Assembly: GCA_023897205.1 (NCBI GenBank)
Contig: JAHWDD010000003.1
Span: 8,063,665-8,127,664, forward strand
Length of the DNA stretch: 64,000 nucleotides
From: Exophiala sp. HKRS030
Lineage: Eukaryota > Ascomycota > Eurotiomycetes > Chaetothyriales > Herpotrichiellaceae
Reading direction: 5' to 3'
A program made the translations under genes and the position numbers. This document shows positions 48,807-62,295 of this stretch, in pieces. Every line of letters starts with the position of its first letter. Positions within the stretch are counted from its first letter, which is position 1. Under the pieces are notes generated by a model. It had not been told where the DNA came from. It worked only from the letters and a program-made list of their open reading frames with translations, and made no database searches.

Positions 48807-50018
48807 TATGCCTAGGTAGGTACTGGGTAGATGGGTACAAGATATGGAGTCGGCAACGTCGTTCTTCCTGGCCAGATTAGAATTGAAGAGGGCGAGGGTC
48901 GCTATACATATTATAGACACAGGCCGTGGTCGAATTCAAGGCTCATGGGTGGGTGTTGGCAAGGCTGGAAAGAAAATAAGACAAATTGGGAAAAGATCCT
49001 CAACGTGGATATCCGTCGACGGAAGCCAAGCTGGTCAAATCGAGAGATCGGAAACTGACAGGGAAGAGCTCCAAATTGAACCAACGCAAGGCAACGATTG
49101 GCGAACTCACAAGCTCATTGAGTTACCAAGATTGCTGTGTGCGGACCAACAACTTCCGACCTTTTGCACATGGAGGTTTCCGTTCACATGGCGTCGTCGA
49201 TAAGGCTTTGAGGATGCTGAAGTAAGTTAAACATTGCTAAGGCACCTGTAAAGGAAAGTCAACCGTCCAAGACAAACACGCTATTTAGCCCGTTGGCTTT
49301 GATTGAAGGCCTTTTGAATCAAATTCCGTGTCGTCCAGGTAATGCTCCCTCAGACGAAAGGATGCTAGTTAGTTTCAGTAGGTATTTAGATAGACGCCAG
49401 ACAGGCAAGACAGGTGGCCGAATTCAGCCATGTACGCAATTCGCTTCAAGGATGGAGTGTCGGTGTGATCGGCATAAGCGAGCGAGCAAAACAAGGTCCA
49501 TGCAAACAAGTGGGTTCTTCTATTTGACTCCTGAGGTCTGAATCCACGAGTCGTACCGATTTCTCGTGCTTCTCCAAGTTTTTTAAAGTTGATTCTTGAC
49601 GCGTCCCAAGGATCGTCAATTTGGATGCGTGGATGCTTTTCTCTCTTTGCCTGTCCCCGTTTTTTGTGGTACAAGTTCATTTCACATACGTCATTGTCAT
49701 CCAACACCCTCTCCTCTCCCAAAACCCCCTTCAGGACACACAGGTCACAAAATATGTCTTCTCTGCTGCTTCAATTCTCGTCCAAGCTGTCAGCTACGGT
49801 CATCCAGTGGCCTGGATCGAGACATCTTGCCCTTCTCTTTTTCATTCTTTGATTCATTGCCTCTATCTGGTTCTTCTTCAAGTCTTTTTATATTGGATTA
49901 GCATTCAATTGCTCCCCTTGCATACTGTCCACTACCTCGCATCTTAAAAGGGGAAAGGTCGACAGGCAAACAGCTCTCCTTCCACTCAGACATCCTTGCT
50001 ACCTCTGAGTCTGTCATC
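48807..50018. other. Intergenic: mug190 promoter region
   Basis: About 1.2 kb with several overlapping short frames of no recognisable similarity. The last ~350 bases are pyrimidine-rich and typical of a fungal leader. Confidence 0.55.
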
Positions 50019-53000
50019 ATGGCCGACCCAATCCACGCCCAGCAACAAAAGTCGGGGAAACCCTGGAGTGGAACTAACAAAATCCCCAACATCAATGAAT
50101 TCGTGGCCAATCTCGACAGATCAAAAGCCGAGAGAGATAAGGCTATTGACCAGAATGGAAGTGCCTCGTCGTCCGCCCAGGTCACACCGCATAAGAATGA
50201 GAAACCAAAAACCAAAGGAAAGGAGGTAACAGATCCAGTCACCGGCAAGCAGATTGTCATTGCGGATGTTGGCAAGGAGTATATGAAGAGGGCAGACAAT
50301 CCTATGGTATTTCAGATATTTTTCTCGACATCGAGTGAGATCTTGAGCTTCATGCTAACCTCTGGCATTAGCTATCAGTCCCCAATGCCAATCTAGGCAA
50401 GCCCACAACAGTCAGGACAGACCCGTCACAGGCCAATCCCGAATACAAGGAGAAACAAGATATCACAGCACCTCCAGATCCAATAGCAGAAGGAAGTACT
50501 TCAGATGTACCAATCCACGGTGAAAAGACCAATATCTTATTCCATCCCACTCCCTCGGTCAGCTATGAACCTATGTTCGCCATACTGGAGCAGCGTGCTG
50601 GAGGGCTATGTGTTGCAATCTTGCTGTCCATCATAATCATAGGCAAGATGTTTGGTGGTGCCCTCAAAGGTCTGATACCTTTAGGTGCCGTTCTTGCTTC
50701 TGGTGTCTGGTTATGGATGAAGGAGGTGGTGAGAAGTGGACGGGAGGTCGAGTGGAGCAGTGAACAGTCGAGAGGAGAAACTGTACGTCTCTTGCCTACC
50801 AACCCCTGAAATAATGCTTCTCCGTCTAACTTGTTATAGGCAACTGCAAATCTCCTACCCGAATCAGTCGAATGGATGAATACTTTCCTTGGCATTGTTT
50901 GGGGACTGATCAACCCTGACATGTTTGCTGCCGTTGCCGATACTCTAGAAGATGTCATGCAAGCTTCGGTGCCTGGTGTTATCAACAATGTGAGAGTAGC
51001 CGAGATCGATCAAGGAAGCAATCCAATTCGAATCCTTAGCTTGCGAGCTCTACCAGACTCCAAGGTACAAGACCTCAAGCAGAGTATCCATGAAGAGAAC
51101 AAAAAGACAAAGGATCCACAAGAGGCCGCCGCTGATGAAGAGGGCGGTGACTATTACAATCTCGAAGTTGCTTTCGCATACCACGCCAAACCAGCAGGTG
51201 CATCAGCATCCGACCGTGCTCGAAACATGCATATGAACCTGGTTTTTTATCTCGGTATCAAAGGTCTGATTGGTGTCCCACTACCAATTTTTGTCGAATT
51301 GCAAGAACTTGTTGGCACAGTCCGTTTGCGACTGCAGATGACTCCAGAACCTCCTTTCGCAAAAAGCCTCACCTTCACTCTCATGGGTGTTCCTCATGTA
51401 CAAGCTGGTTGTATCCCGATGGTCAAACGTGGAGTCAATCTTCTCAACCTGCCGTTAATCTCCAATTTCGTCAACTATGCAGTCGCCGCAGCGGCTAGCA
51501 TGTATGTGGCACCTAAATCGATGCAGCTCGACCTCAAGTCTATGCTACAAGGAGACGACATCACCAAGGACACGCAGGCAATGGGTGTCATGTGGATTCG
51601 TATTCATCGTGCCATTGGTTTGAGCAAGCAAGATCGACGTGGCAGCAAATATGGTGGTAGTGATCCTTACATCAATCTTTCTTTCTCCAAGTATGGCAAA
51701 CCCATGTACTGCACTCGTGTCATTACCGACGACTTGTATCCTATCTGGGAGGAGACTGCAGCATTGTTAGTGACACCAGAATTGATCAAGGCCGATGAAC
51801 AACTCAGCATCGAATTGTGGGATTCTGACCGCAACACTTCTGATGATATGGTTGGAAAGGTTGAATTGTCAATGCAAAAGATGATTCAACATCCTGGAAA
51901 GATGTATCCTCAAATCTCAAAATTGGCTGGTGTTCAAGAAGGTACCGAAATGCCCGGTGAACTTCACTGGGAAGTCGGTTATTTTGGAAAACCCAAGTTC
52001 CGACCAGCTCTTCGCACTGATGGAAAGAATAAAGATCTTCCTGATAGTCTCAGGAATGACGCAGCATTCCAAGATGAGAAGGGCACTTTGGACAGTGAGG
52101 ATGCTGATGCGGTTGCTCATACTCCTCCTGACCCGTTGTGGCCCAGTGGCATTTGCAGTGTTATTGTTCACCAGATTGTCAACCTCGAACTTGAGAACAT
52201 CAAGGGCAGTGAAGGCAACCGCAAGGGTAAAGAGTTCGAACCTGCTAAAGCTTATGGTGAAGCTACCGAGGAGGAATCTAGCAGTAAGTCTACGACTGTA
52301 CCCATACAGTTTTTACACGTGTTAACTCTTCCTGCAGAATTACCAACCTCCTACTGCACAATCTTGTACAATGACACCCTCGTCTATCGAACTCGAGCCA
52401 AGGCTGTTAGTAGCAAACCAATCTTCAATGCTGGTACAGAACGATTCATGCGCGATTGGCGATCAGGTCTTGTCACGGTTACTGTCCGTGATCAGCGCAA
52501 TCGTGAACACGATCCAATTCTAGGTGTCGTCCCTCTACGGTTGTCGGAGATTCTCACTACGAGCTCTCAAGTTACCAGATGGTATCCTCTTGACGGTGGA
52601 ATCGGCTTTGGTCGGATCAGAATTTCACTTCTCTTCAGAAGTGTTGAAACTCGACTACCACCACAGATGTTGGGTTGGGATGTCGGTACATTCGAGTTCT
52701 TGTCTGATCAAATCGTCGCAAAGGGCTGGACGGATAACACCAAATTGAAACTCCGCACTGGTGGCAGCAGCGGCAAAATTCCTCGGAATCATTGTCACAA
52801 GTTGGAGACCGGTGATGGAGTATACTTTGATGTGTCGACAGAAAACAACAACCATGTCCGTCTACCAGTCAAGCACCGTTATCGATCACCGGTCATCTTT
52901 GAATTTCATGTTACCGGCAAACGAGGTGCTGCAGCCTATGCTTCCATCTGGCTCCAACATTTGGTCGATAATGAAGAAAATGCCATCGACATCCCTATTT

Positions 53001-53923
53001 GGAAGACCAAGAATGGCAGCCGTCTCGTCCAGAATTACATCACAGAAGAAAACTTCAAAGCCATGATGGACAAGGGTCTCGAAGATCTGGAGGAAGTTGG
53101 CCGTCTCCAATTCCGAGGACGATTCAAAGCCGGCATGGATGAGTCTCACCGTGATTTCATCGTGGACAACGACACGCGTGAGACATACGAGACATTCGAA
53201 GCATGCTTGACCGAAGGCGTGCGAGAACGCGTGGTTGAAGCCGAAGTGCCAGATTCAATCCAAGACCTACACGAGAAATCCCTCACCCAAGGACGCGACA
53301 TCCTGCACAAAGAAACATCTGAACGAGAAAAGAAGAAATGGCTCAGCAAATCCGGCGAAGACTGGTCCGGTGCATTTAGCCACGATCCACGCGCATACAC
53401 GGACAAGAACTGGCAAAAGATCGCCGAGCCTGGCAGAGACGACCCACCGCACGATCCATTCAACCCTTCCAGTGATGACGACAACCTCGACGACGACGAC
53501 ATCAACAGCGACTCATCATCGGACCTAGGTATCACCGATGCAAGCAACGCGCCAGAAGGCGGATTCGACAAATACCGCAAAAGCAGCGTCTCCGCCAACG
53601 GAGGACCAGGTAGCCCCAGCGGCGTAGGCAGACGCAGCGGTGATACAACCATGACCAGCGACACGACCAACACGAATTACACGACCATGACCGAGGACTC
53701 GGGATCGGTGCAGCCCGTGGCCAAGAAAGACGCCGGATGGGAAAAGAAAGCCGGCAAGCGTGCAGAGGAGCGCAGACATCGTGGTCTATCGCAATGGACG
53801 CCGGCGCGCAATGTGAAATTCGCAAAGAATGAGGCCAAGATTGGCATGTCAAAGATCAAGAAGAGATTCACCGGTGGTCTGGGTGGGCGAGAGCCTGGTG
53901 TGGAGACCGAGACGGGATCATAG
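50019..53923 (+). CDS. mug190: Mug190/tricalbin-like SMP-C2 membrane-contact protein
   Basis: A probable ER-anchored lipid-transfer tether at contacts with the plasma membrane. Exons 50019-50306, 50372-50782, 50840-52283 and 52338-53923 (introns 65, 57 and 54 nt) encode 1242 residues. A disordered N-terminus precedes a membrane hairpin (CVAILLSIIIIGKMFGG / LIPLGAVLASGVWLW), then an SMP lipid-binding domain from LLPESVEWMNTFLG to about PKSMQLDLKSML. C2 domain 1 (MWIRIHRAIGLSK, GGSDPYINL, WDSDRNTSDD) keeps calcium-binding Asp residues; C2 domain 2 starts at GICSVIVHQIVNLEL and lacks most of them. A long acidic and basic tail ends the protein. The third intron is a multiple of three without a stop, so retention would add 18 residues in C2-2. 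Named after the S. pombe meiotically up-regulated homologue by overall layout. Confidence 0.9.
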
Positions 53924-56900
53924 GTTGTAACCAATACCGCTGGGAGATGATAGGAACGAATTGATATATTGCTTCTGGAATATTGGTGACTGATGGAGGG
54001 TGCATTACTTTGCATTGAATTGTATTGAATTGTACTTTTGCAAAAGCGACGATTTGTCGGAAATACATGTATCCATACTTAGCAATGATAGCAAAACGCG
54101 AGAGAGAGAAAAAGAATGCGACGATCAGTGGCAGCAAAAGGATATCTGATAAATCTAGTTTTCCGGTTTGATCGAATAGTCAGGACTCAGGATCGCTCTT
54201 CACAACCGAAATCGACCAACTTCGACCGTTCGTCGCTGAGTGAACACTACGTACCACCGGGTGGTCCACGCCGCCACGGAGATGGATCACATTGTGTAGG
54301 TTTACTGAATCGGTTACTGTTTAATCATCTAACTTGAGTTTAAGAATACACGCCGATAAGTCATAGCCCTATGAGTCCTTGAGCCGTGTTTTATATAGTG
54401 ATATATCTATCTATCTATATATTGTGATATTCATATTCATGGTCATGAATTCGACATATATACATATATACATACCTCTATATAATATAACCAGCCGTGT
54501 ACCGCATGTATAGATTATTAATATTCAAGACATGACCCAGATACATATCCTAGTGGAGTGGGAACGGAGGATGGGGATGGGATAGGGTCAACTTTGTAAG
54601 CTTGTAAATTATCTAGATATATATAAGAGGGCATTATTGCCTTCTACAGTAAGTAGTTAGGGGACTCCTTCCGGAAAAGGAAACGGGATGTTCCCTTGCT
54701 AGATTCTCCTTGCCCTGCCACTGCGACTGCGACTGCCATGAGGAGAGGCTCGTCTGTGTGTCATCTTTGCATGTATAGAGATGGACGAATGTTTGGGGTA
54801 CCTACGGAGTATGTTGGCCCTCGTCGTATACCTATCCGTGCTGTACGAATACAAAAGTTCTCGACCTGTCCATAACGAGTAAAGCACACCAAGATCAAGT
54901 ACTGTACTGTACTGTTCCGATGGAATCAACAGCAGTTTTTGCGACAAGTGGCGCGGAAGGGTGATCGTGCCGAGTGTCAGCAGAGTACCATACTAACTAA
55001 ATAGATTAACCAAGTTTGAAGAAATACTATCCTGGCAAGGTTCGTGGACTCGGTATTCTCCGTGTACTCCGTACACTCCATATAGACGGAGGATAGTTCA
55101 TTGCGCCTGCGGAGGACATAGGGGTTTGTTGTTTGTTGTTGGGTCACCGGTGTTTCGCATCTGTCGCAGCCTCGCGCGCGAAAGTCAAGGGCGAGAGGCC
55201 AAGTTCGTGCCAAGTACAGATGTACTTGGTATGGGGTGTTGAAACTTGGGAGGGGGCTTGGGACTTTGTACCTTAGTGTTACTGCCATTGGCAGTGTTCT
55301 TGGACTCTGGACTTTAGATTCTGCAAGAGGAGTTAGTTGGCTAGCTTGTCCACCTGCCTAATTAAAGGGTGCCTCTTAAGAAAATGCGAGACGCAGACGA
55401 GGGGCTACGCGCCGCGATGCCGAGGATTAAAGTGAGCAAACCATATATTTACACAAGAGGCGCGTGTGTTTATACATCAGCGAGTCGCCGTTTAGCTCAT
55501 CTGCTTGATCTAGAACTCCAAAGCGATGTAAAATTTTTGGTGTCCTTTCTTTAACCCTACAGTATATGAAGTGAGTGAAATGCTGCAGATATTCCAAGTA
55601 TTGGAGTCTGCAATGTGCTTATCTGATCCACCACCGGACAGTCAACACCGGATGCCGCTGATGTCACGATTTTGTGCCTTGAAGAGTAATCTAGACCGAA
55701 GCAATGGTGTTAGATATTGTCATGGTGTAAATCATGGCATGGAGGTCTGGTTGCGGGAGTGGTCGAGTTGAATTGAATGGACTCTACGCAAAGTCGTGAA
55801 GAGATCATATGACCTCTGCTTTGTTTGCTTTGGTTCATCAAGAGGAAGCATGAATGATGATAGGGCAGATCTGATCATGACAGGCTGCGTCGATCGTGCG
55901 CTCCTTGATTGAGTCATTCAACTCATTCACCTCGGTCATGTTGTTTTTCTGGTGGTGGTGTCCCGGAGTCCGCGGACGGAGTTTGGTCTGGCGGACACGC
56001 GGGCTGGTTAATCCCAGGCTACAACCTACCTATGTAGGACCGGAACATCGTTGTCCAGCAACCCTTTGGTCATGTCCAGCGATTTGTTGTCAGCAGGTTT
56101 CATTGGACGAACTCGACCTGCAGCGCCTCATTGATGATGTTGACGTTGGCGAGGATGGTCATGCGACCGATGGTTAGGCACCGGGACTTGTTTTCCTGCT
56201 GAGTGAATCGGAGATGCGATGCAGATGCACTTACAGATTCAGTGGATTTTGCTCACTGACTCAGAGAGCGGGCGTGGAGACAGTAGCCTCTAATGAATAG
56301 AGAGACCTGTCTGGTAAGTGATCGGTAGGTGTGCACATCTCAGGAAAATGCCAAGACTCGTACGAGGATGCATGGTGGAATGTCGAGGAAGGGACTTTGT
56401 ATGTATGTATGTACCGTGAAAGCTGCACAGGTGAGTTGCTTGAGTGGAAGGCAAAGGTACGCACACGTCCACGGAGCGGAAACTTGTCCAGATTGTGCAC
56501 AGCCTTGGCCCGATGGCAACCGACCGTACTCGACAAGGTCAACAAGGCTGTCTTCCTGAGAGAGAAGACTGCGTAATTGCATACAGGCTGCGGTCCTTAT
56601 ACATGGTATTGCATACGAGGAATTGGGTATTCCAGAAGCTCGTGCGGGCTCTTGTGTACACGAGAAGCCCTGGTTAGTCAAGGTAAAGCGGCCGTTGAGC
56701 TGAGCTGCAGCGTTGAATATAACAAGGCTGAGGTTCTATTTAGAGACACAATATATGCTCGGAAAGGGTTAGAGGATCGGGATATCGGGCGTTTGAATTT
56801 ATCTGTTAAGGGAATTAGTGGCGCTAGTGCTGTGTCTAAGCCCACAAATTAGTGCCTTAGTATGACACTAGGCGCAGGAAAACACTAGGGCGGCCAAGGA

Positions 56901-58132
56901 CTTGGCTAAACCGGAATTTCGGCCTAAACGGTGTTTTAGCCTTTGATTTTGTGCAGGCAGTCGTCATCATGGTTACTGTTTTAGGGCTGGGCAGCCTTGG
57001 CTGATTCGTGGACTTTTTTGGTAGATCCAGGATGGACCTCGGATGGGCCAGTGGCCGGTGCCACCGTAGTAACCTTTCACATCTAATGTACTCCGTACAC
57101 CCTACCGGGCACCTACCGGGTAACAGATAAGAATTTTAGGCAGTCCTCTGGTTGGATGTCGGGGGCTGTGGGGGTCGTTGGGTGGCCCTCGTTGGCCCTT
57201 GGTGGCCCTAACGCACCTGGTCGTCCCCGTTGCTCAGCCTCCTTTGCCTCTTTCTGCCTCATCTGCGGCTGGCCCTTGTATGCCCATGTTTTGGAGTTTG
57301 TTTAGCGATGACCAAGGAGTCAAGGACGATTCAGGGCATTTGTTCTTGTTCCAGATTGCAGTTATTGTGCATCAAGACTCAGGATGAGAGGTCCTGTGCA
57401 TTAACCTGCCTGTTACTAACCAGCTACTAATCGTTTAACTAGGTAATTACTAAGTAGTTAGTATGTAAACTACGGGGAGGTAGTGAGTTCTAGTTGGGTA
57501 CTATGGTTAATAAGTGATTCTAACTAGTTAGTTACCATAGAGAGCCTGACTGCGCCGCCAACCACAGCGTTTTCTTTCTCGTCCTCTCTCTCTCTCTGCC
57601 ATCGCCACATCAACTTCGCTTCCATATATCGAACTCTCTCTTTACGACTATCCTTTCAACAACCAATCCCCTTCCAACCTTTAACCACTCTATACTCCTC
57701 TTTCTGGTGCATATTCTGGACAGGTCTCACTCTGGCCCTGTGCTCCGTCTTGTGCTCACCCTCACGCCGCAGTCCTTCGTTAGCTTCACATCTTACTTTC
57801 CCCTCCACTATTTACCACCGACAAGTCCGCCTGGGCATTACATCCTCACCTCGAAACCCATTCCTCTCGCCTCTTCCCTTTTGCAAACACGGCTCGGCTC
57901 CTCGTCATCATCACCATTTCACCACTCTACCTCCCTTCCACGCTCCCTCCCTCTCTCTCTCCATCTTCAGTCCCTCGTCTCTTACATGCCAACCGACGAG
58001 TCTCCTCCATCACGACTTTGACTATTACTTGTTAAGATAGATATTCTTACACTCAACACATTCGCTCTCATGCAGTAATAGAGCCGTTCCCAATCTAATA
58101 CATCCACAACCGTCGACTCTTCCCTCCGCGCA
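53924..58132. other. Intergenic, 4.2 kb, upstream of the ADAM gene
   Basis: No supportable gene. It holds an AT-rich stretch (54390-54492), TACGGAGTA/TACTCCGTA words at 54803, 55065 and 57089, and the CT-rich ADAM leader at its end. Short frames show no recognisable motif. Confidence 0.5.
57560..58132 (+). promoter_or_regulatory. Pyrimidine-rich promoter/leader of the ADAM gene
   Basis: Strongly CT-rich strand (CTCTCTCTCTCTCTG near 57585 and many CTCC runs) right up to the start codon, the composition typical of filamentous-fungus promoters. Boundaries are approximate. Confidence 0.45.
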
Positions 58133-60606
58133 ATGCGCTTCTTTAGAGACTGTCTGGCCATTGCCACTTCATGTCTATTCCTCACCACCGCTGTCAATGC
58201 CCATTCCAAATCAAGAAATCCTTTAAACTATTTATCATTAATTGAAAACCCCGATTACACACTCCCTCACAGCGAGTACACGCCAACTCTCATTTCGATA
58301 TCACCTTTGACCTTCACAATAACGCCGAACATGTCCGCTTAAGTTTAGAGCCCAACCACGACATCTTACACCAAGACTCTTACATTGAATATCTCGATCA
58401 AGATGGAAATGTCAAACATGCAGAGAAAATGGTCAGGGAAGACCATAAAGTCTACTTGGGCAAGTCCTACCTGGTTGATGAAGATGGACTGTCAACCCCT
58501 GTGGGATGGGCTCGTATTGTCGTAAGAAGAGACGGAGTCAACCCTCTTTTTGAAGGCGCTTTTACAATCTCGGGAAATCATCATCACATCCAGCTCAAGT
58601 CAACTTATATGGCCACTAAGCATGAGTTTGACCCGAAATTGGAAGAATATGACGACGAATATATGGCTGTCTGGCGTGACACCGACGTCAGTCGCCAATC
58701 CCCTATGCACGCCGAACTAAAGAGAGATGGTATTTCTCTATCCTCCTGCGGATCCGATCGACTATCTTTCAACACTGACCCTGAACATCCTGTTCTCCGC
58801 GAACTCTTGCTCAGACGAGATGAAGGTTCTTGGGGCTCTATGTCTGTCGCAAATCTTTTCGGCAAGCGACAGAACATTGATGGTGGTGGTGCTGGAAATG
58901 GTAACTCGGCTGGTGTCAACCTCAGAAACAGCATCGGTAACACCAACGGCTGTCCCAGCACACGAAGAGTCGCTCTCGTCGGAGTAGCCACTGACTGTTC
59001 TTATACTGCCAGTTTCAATTCGACTGACAGCGTTCGACAAAACATCATCACTCAGGTGAATACCGCCTCGGACCTTTACCAGTCGACTTTTAACATCACC
59101 CTGGGCCTGAGAAATTTGACAGTTTCTGATGCTACCTGTCCTGGCACTGCCAGCACGCAAACTCCTTGGAATGTCGGCTGCAATTCAAATACTGATATCA
59201 CACAAAGGCTGAATCTCTTTTCGGCCTGGCGAGGACAGCGCGATGATACTAATGCCTACTGGTCCCTATTCACCACTTGCAATACCGGCGCTGAAGTTGG
59301 TCTTGCTTGGTTGGGCCAACTTTGCAACCATGCAGCTACAAGCCAACAAGATACCAGCGGTAATACACAGAGTGTTACCGGCGCCAATGTTATTGCCAGA
59401 ACTTCAACCGAGTGGCAGGTATTCGCCCATGAAAGTGGTCACACTTTTGGTGCGGTCCATGACTGTGACAGCAGTGCTTGTCAAGATTCAAACGTGGTCA
59501 ATTCAGGTCAATGTTGTCCATTCTCTTCAACTGCTTGTGACGCCAATGCTCAGTTCATGATGAATCCCTATGCCTCTTCCGGTATCACCACCTTCTCACC
59601 CTGCTCCGTTGGCAATATTTGCAGCGCATTAGGTCGCAACTCGGTCAACTCTGCTTGTCTCACTGATAACAGGGGTGTTGTCACAATCAGTGGTAACCAG
59701 TGCGGAAACGGTATCGTCGAAGAAGGTGAAGATTGTGATTGTGGTGGTGAACAAGGTTGTGACAGTAATTCTTGCTGCAATCCTACAACTTGCAAATTCA
59801 GCGAAGGTTCTGTTTGTGACCCCAGCAACGAAGGGTGTTGCACATCACAATGTCAATTTGCCGCAGCCAATACCGTCTGTCGTGCCAGTACTGGTGTTTG
59901 TGACCCTCAAGAGACCTGCTCTGGACTAAATGGAACGTGTCCTTCTGACACTACTGCTCCTGATGGAGACGATTGTGGCAGTGGCCTCAAGTGTGCCAGT
60001 GGACAATGTACCAGCAGAGATCTCCAGTGCAAGACTCTTATGGGCAGTTACACTTCCGACAATGACACTTATGCTTGTAACAGTCAAACTTGCAGCTTGA
60101 GCTGTGCTAGTCCCGATTTTGGTCGGAATGTCTGTTACTCGATGCAACAAAACTTCTTGGATGGAACACCATGCGGTGGTGGAGGCCATTGTCAAAATGG
60201 TGTCTGTCGTGGAAGTTCTGTAGGAGGAGAAGTCAGTTCATGGATCCACGATAACAGAACTTTGGTGATTGCACTTTCAAGTGCTTTGGGAGGTCTCCTG
60301 TTACTGGCAATCCTAGGATGTTGCATCAGACGATGCAGAAAACCAAGGCAGAAAAAACTCGTCGGTTATCAATCTCGACGAGGTGTACAGGGCAATCCAC
60401 CCAGTAATAGAGGATGGGATGGACCAGCAGTTCCACCTCAATATCAGAGCGGAGGATATGGTGGTAATTATGCACCATCACCGATACAGATGCAACAATC
60501 CAACACGCCATGGTATCCACCTCCACAACAACCTCCACCGTCTTATGGAGGCTGGAGTAATGGTCCAGGTCAAGCTACACGAGGACATAGCGTAAGGTAC
60601 GCATAA
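58133..60606 (+). CDS. ADAM-family zinc metalloprotease, membrane anchored
   Basis: An extracytosolic membrane-anchored protease of the fungal ADAM (ADM-B-like) group. Intronless, 824 residues after one base is restored in AAAACCCC at 58245-58252, which links the signal peptide (MRFFRDCLAIATSCLFLTTAVNA) to the propeptide (TPSQRVHANSHFDITFDLHN). A dibasic LFGKRQN site may release the propeptide. The reprolysin domain holds HESGHTFGAVHD (59428-59463), with three zinc-ligand His and the catalytic Glu. A Cys-rich disintegrin-like domain (CGNGIVEEGEDCDCGG to CSGLNGTCP), a second Cys-rich stretch, one transmembrane helix (ALSSALGGLLLLAILGCCI) and a Pro/Gly/Tyr-rich cytosolic tail follow. Function in fungi is largely unknown; shedding of surface proteins is inference from animal ADAMs. 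Confidence 0.93.
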
Positions 60607-62295
60607 AGAGGAGGGAAAGGATCGTGCAGACGTGCTCGGCTTGAAAGCTACGCATCAATGACTCTGGCATTTCATGTTGTCCTTTTGTATAGATCTTCGG
60701 TATCAAACTGCCATTGAGGTAGTCACTGAACCGAGATGAAATGAGTGCAACGACTTTGTGTTAAATTGCATCTTGCATTACACTGTTTTTGGACATGAGA
60801 GACATTCTGGACTCTTTCGTCCCGGAACTTGACGAACTTTTTTGCATATTTGCACGGCGTTACAAAGTACGGATCCACCTGACGGTACTCGGGTTGGACA
60901 TGGGTTATCCATAGTAGAGTCTTATTATTATGATGAAATATTATTTATCAGCGTACAATAAAAAAGTCACACCCTAGAAATGCCTGTTCTAATTTTTGCC
61001 AACGTGCGACCTCGTTTTGATAGACCTGATATGAACCAGCTCCTCCTCCTGTCTGTGTCACATGAACTCGCCCACTATAGAGGGAACTCATATACATAAA
61101 TATGTATATATGATAAGATACGGTGAATAGCTGGAATATAGTGGCGCATAACCGCAATAAAATTGCAATAGTACCTCGTGTTGACCATCATGATTCACCT
61201 ATCATCTTACTCCGTGGTACCTTCACAATGAATGTTGAAACATCCCTACGAGCCGGATCGTGTTCAAACGGGCTGGGGCAGACCTGTGTCAGGAATCATT
61301 TACTCCTTTTTCCAGTTCACAGCCCGTCTACTAATATCGACATCGACATCTCATGGACTGGGATTGATGTGCGGGTGCGCGTGAACAGGTATATATACAT
61401 ACATACATACATATATATGCAATGGTAGGAGATTAAAGCTCACACCTCGAAGCCGACCAGCTATCCGTTCCGTTCCGTTCACACGACGAACTATCCTCCC
61501 CTCCACTCCAGTGCACCGCATAGCACTCACTGCACTGGACTGTATGATACCATGTGCGTTATTCATCACCTCCTATAGCAACCGTAACAGATCGGGTGTA
61601 GAAATGCTACTACGAACCACGAACCACGAACTACGGACCACAACATAAGGGTATTCGAGTTCATTGTGTCTGGTTGTGGGACCGCGTGTATGCTGTAGGA
61701 AAATTGCTTGCTTGAATTCTCCTTGCTTGTTCTTTTATGACATAGTGGCTTGAATCTCTGCTTGGCGGTCAGTGGACTTGTAGAAAGGATTATATCGTCG
61801 CATTGAGATGTCATGTCTCTCAGTCTGGTGACTCTTCCAGGACATTTATATCTGGCGTCAGGACTTGCCTCAGCTGTCAAGGCGTTCTCCGCTGACTGCC
61901 GTATCATTTGTCCGGGTCTGATCCCTGCTGTGGGAAAACCCCTGTGTACCATGGTGATGCTTGTGGAGCTTCGACCTCGGCGAATGTGGATGTTGATAGA
62001 AGGCGTCTTGGACGCAGAGAAAATCAGTTTCGGTCGCCCCTCTCTGGACGACAAGGGAAGACAAGACGAGGCTTGCTCGATCACTTGCAAAGAATCTACG
62101 ATTCCATTGAATTCAAGGCTGCTTCATTGAATGCAAGCAACAGGCCTCGAAAGACTAATCCGCGGGTTTCCTGGCTGAAAATGATAAGTCGGGTTAGGTT
62201 TTTCCGACCTTTAGGATGCAAAATGTCCCCGAACAAGAGACCATGCGGTTCTCAAGTCTAGGAGACGCAGGGCACTCATATTCCGACTGCTCTCT
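60607..62295. other. Intergenic between ADAM and NLR genes
   Basis: 1.7 kb between convergent genes. It contains a CATA-type run (61388-61419) and a near-tandem CGAACCACGAACCACGAACT near 61614. Several overlapping short frames at 61566-62260 have no recognisable similarity. No gene is supported. Confidence 0.5.

Noticed and set aside
61566..62260. Overlapping plus and minus frames (up to 174 codons)
   Set aside because: Mutually overlapping on both strands with no recognisable features; probably chance frames.
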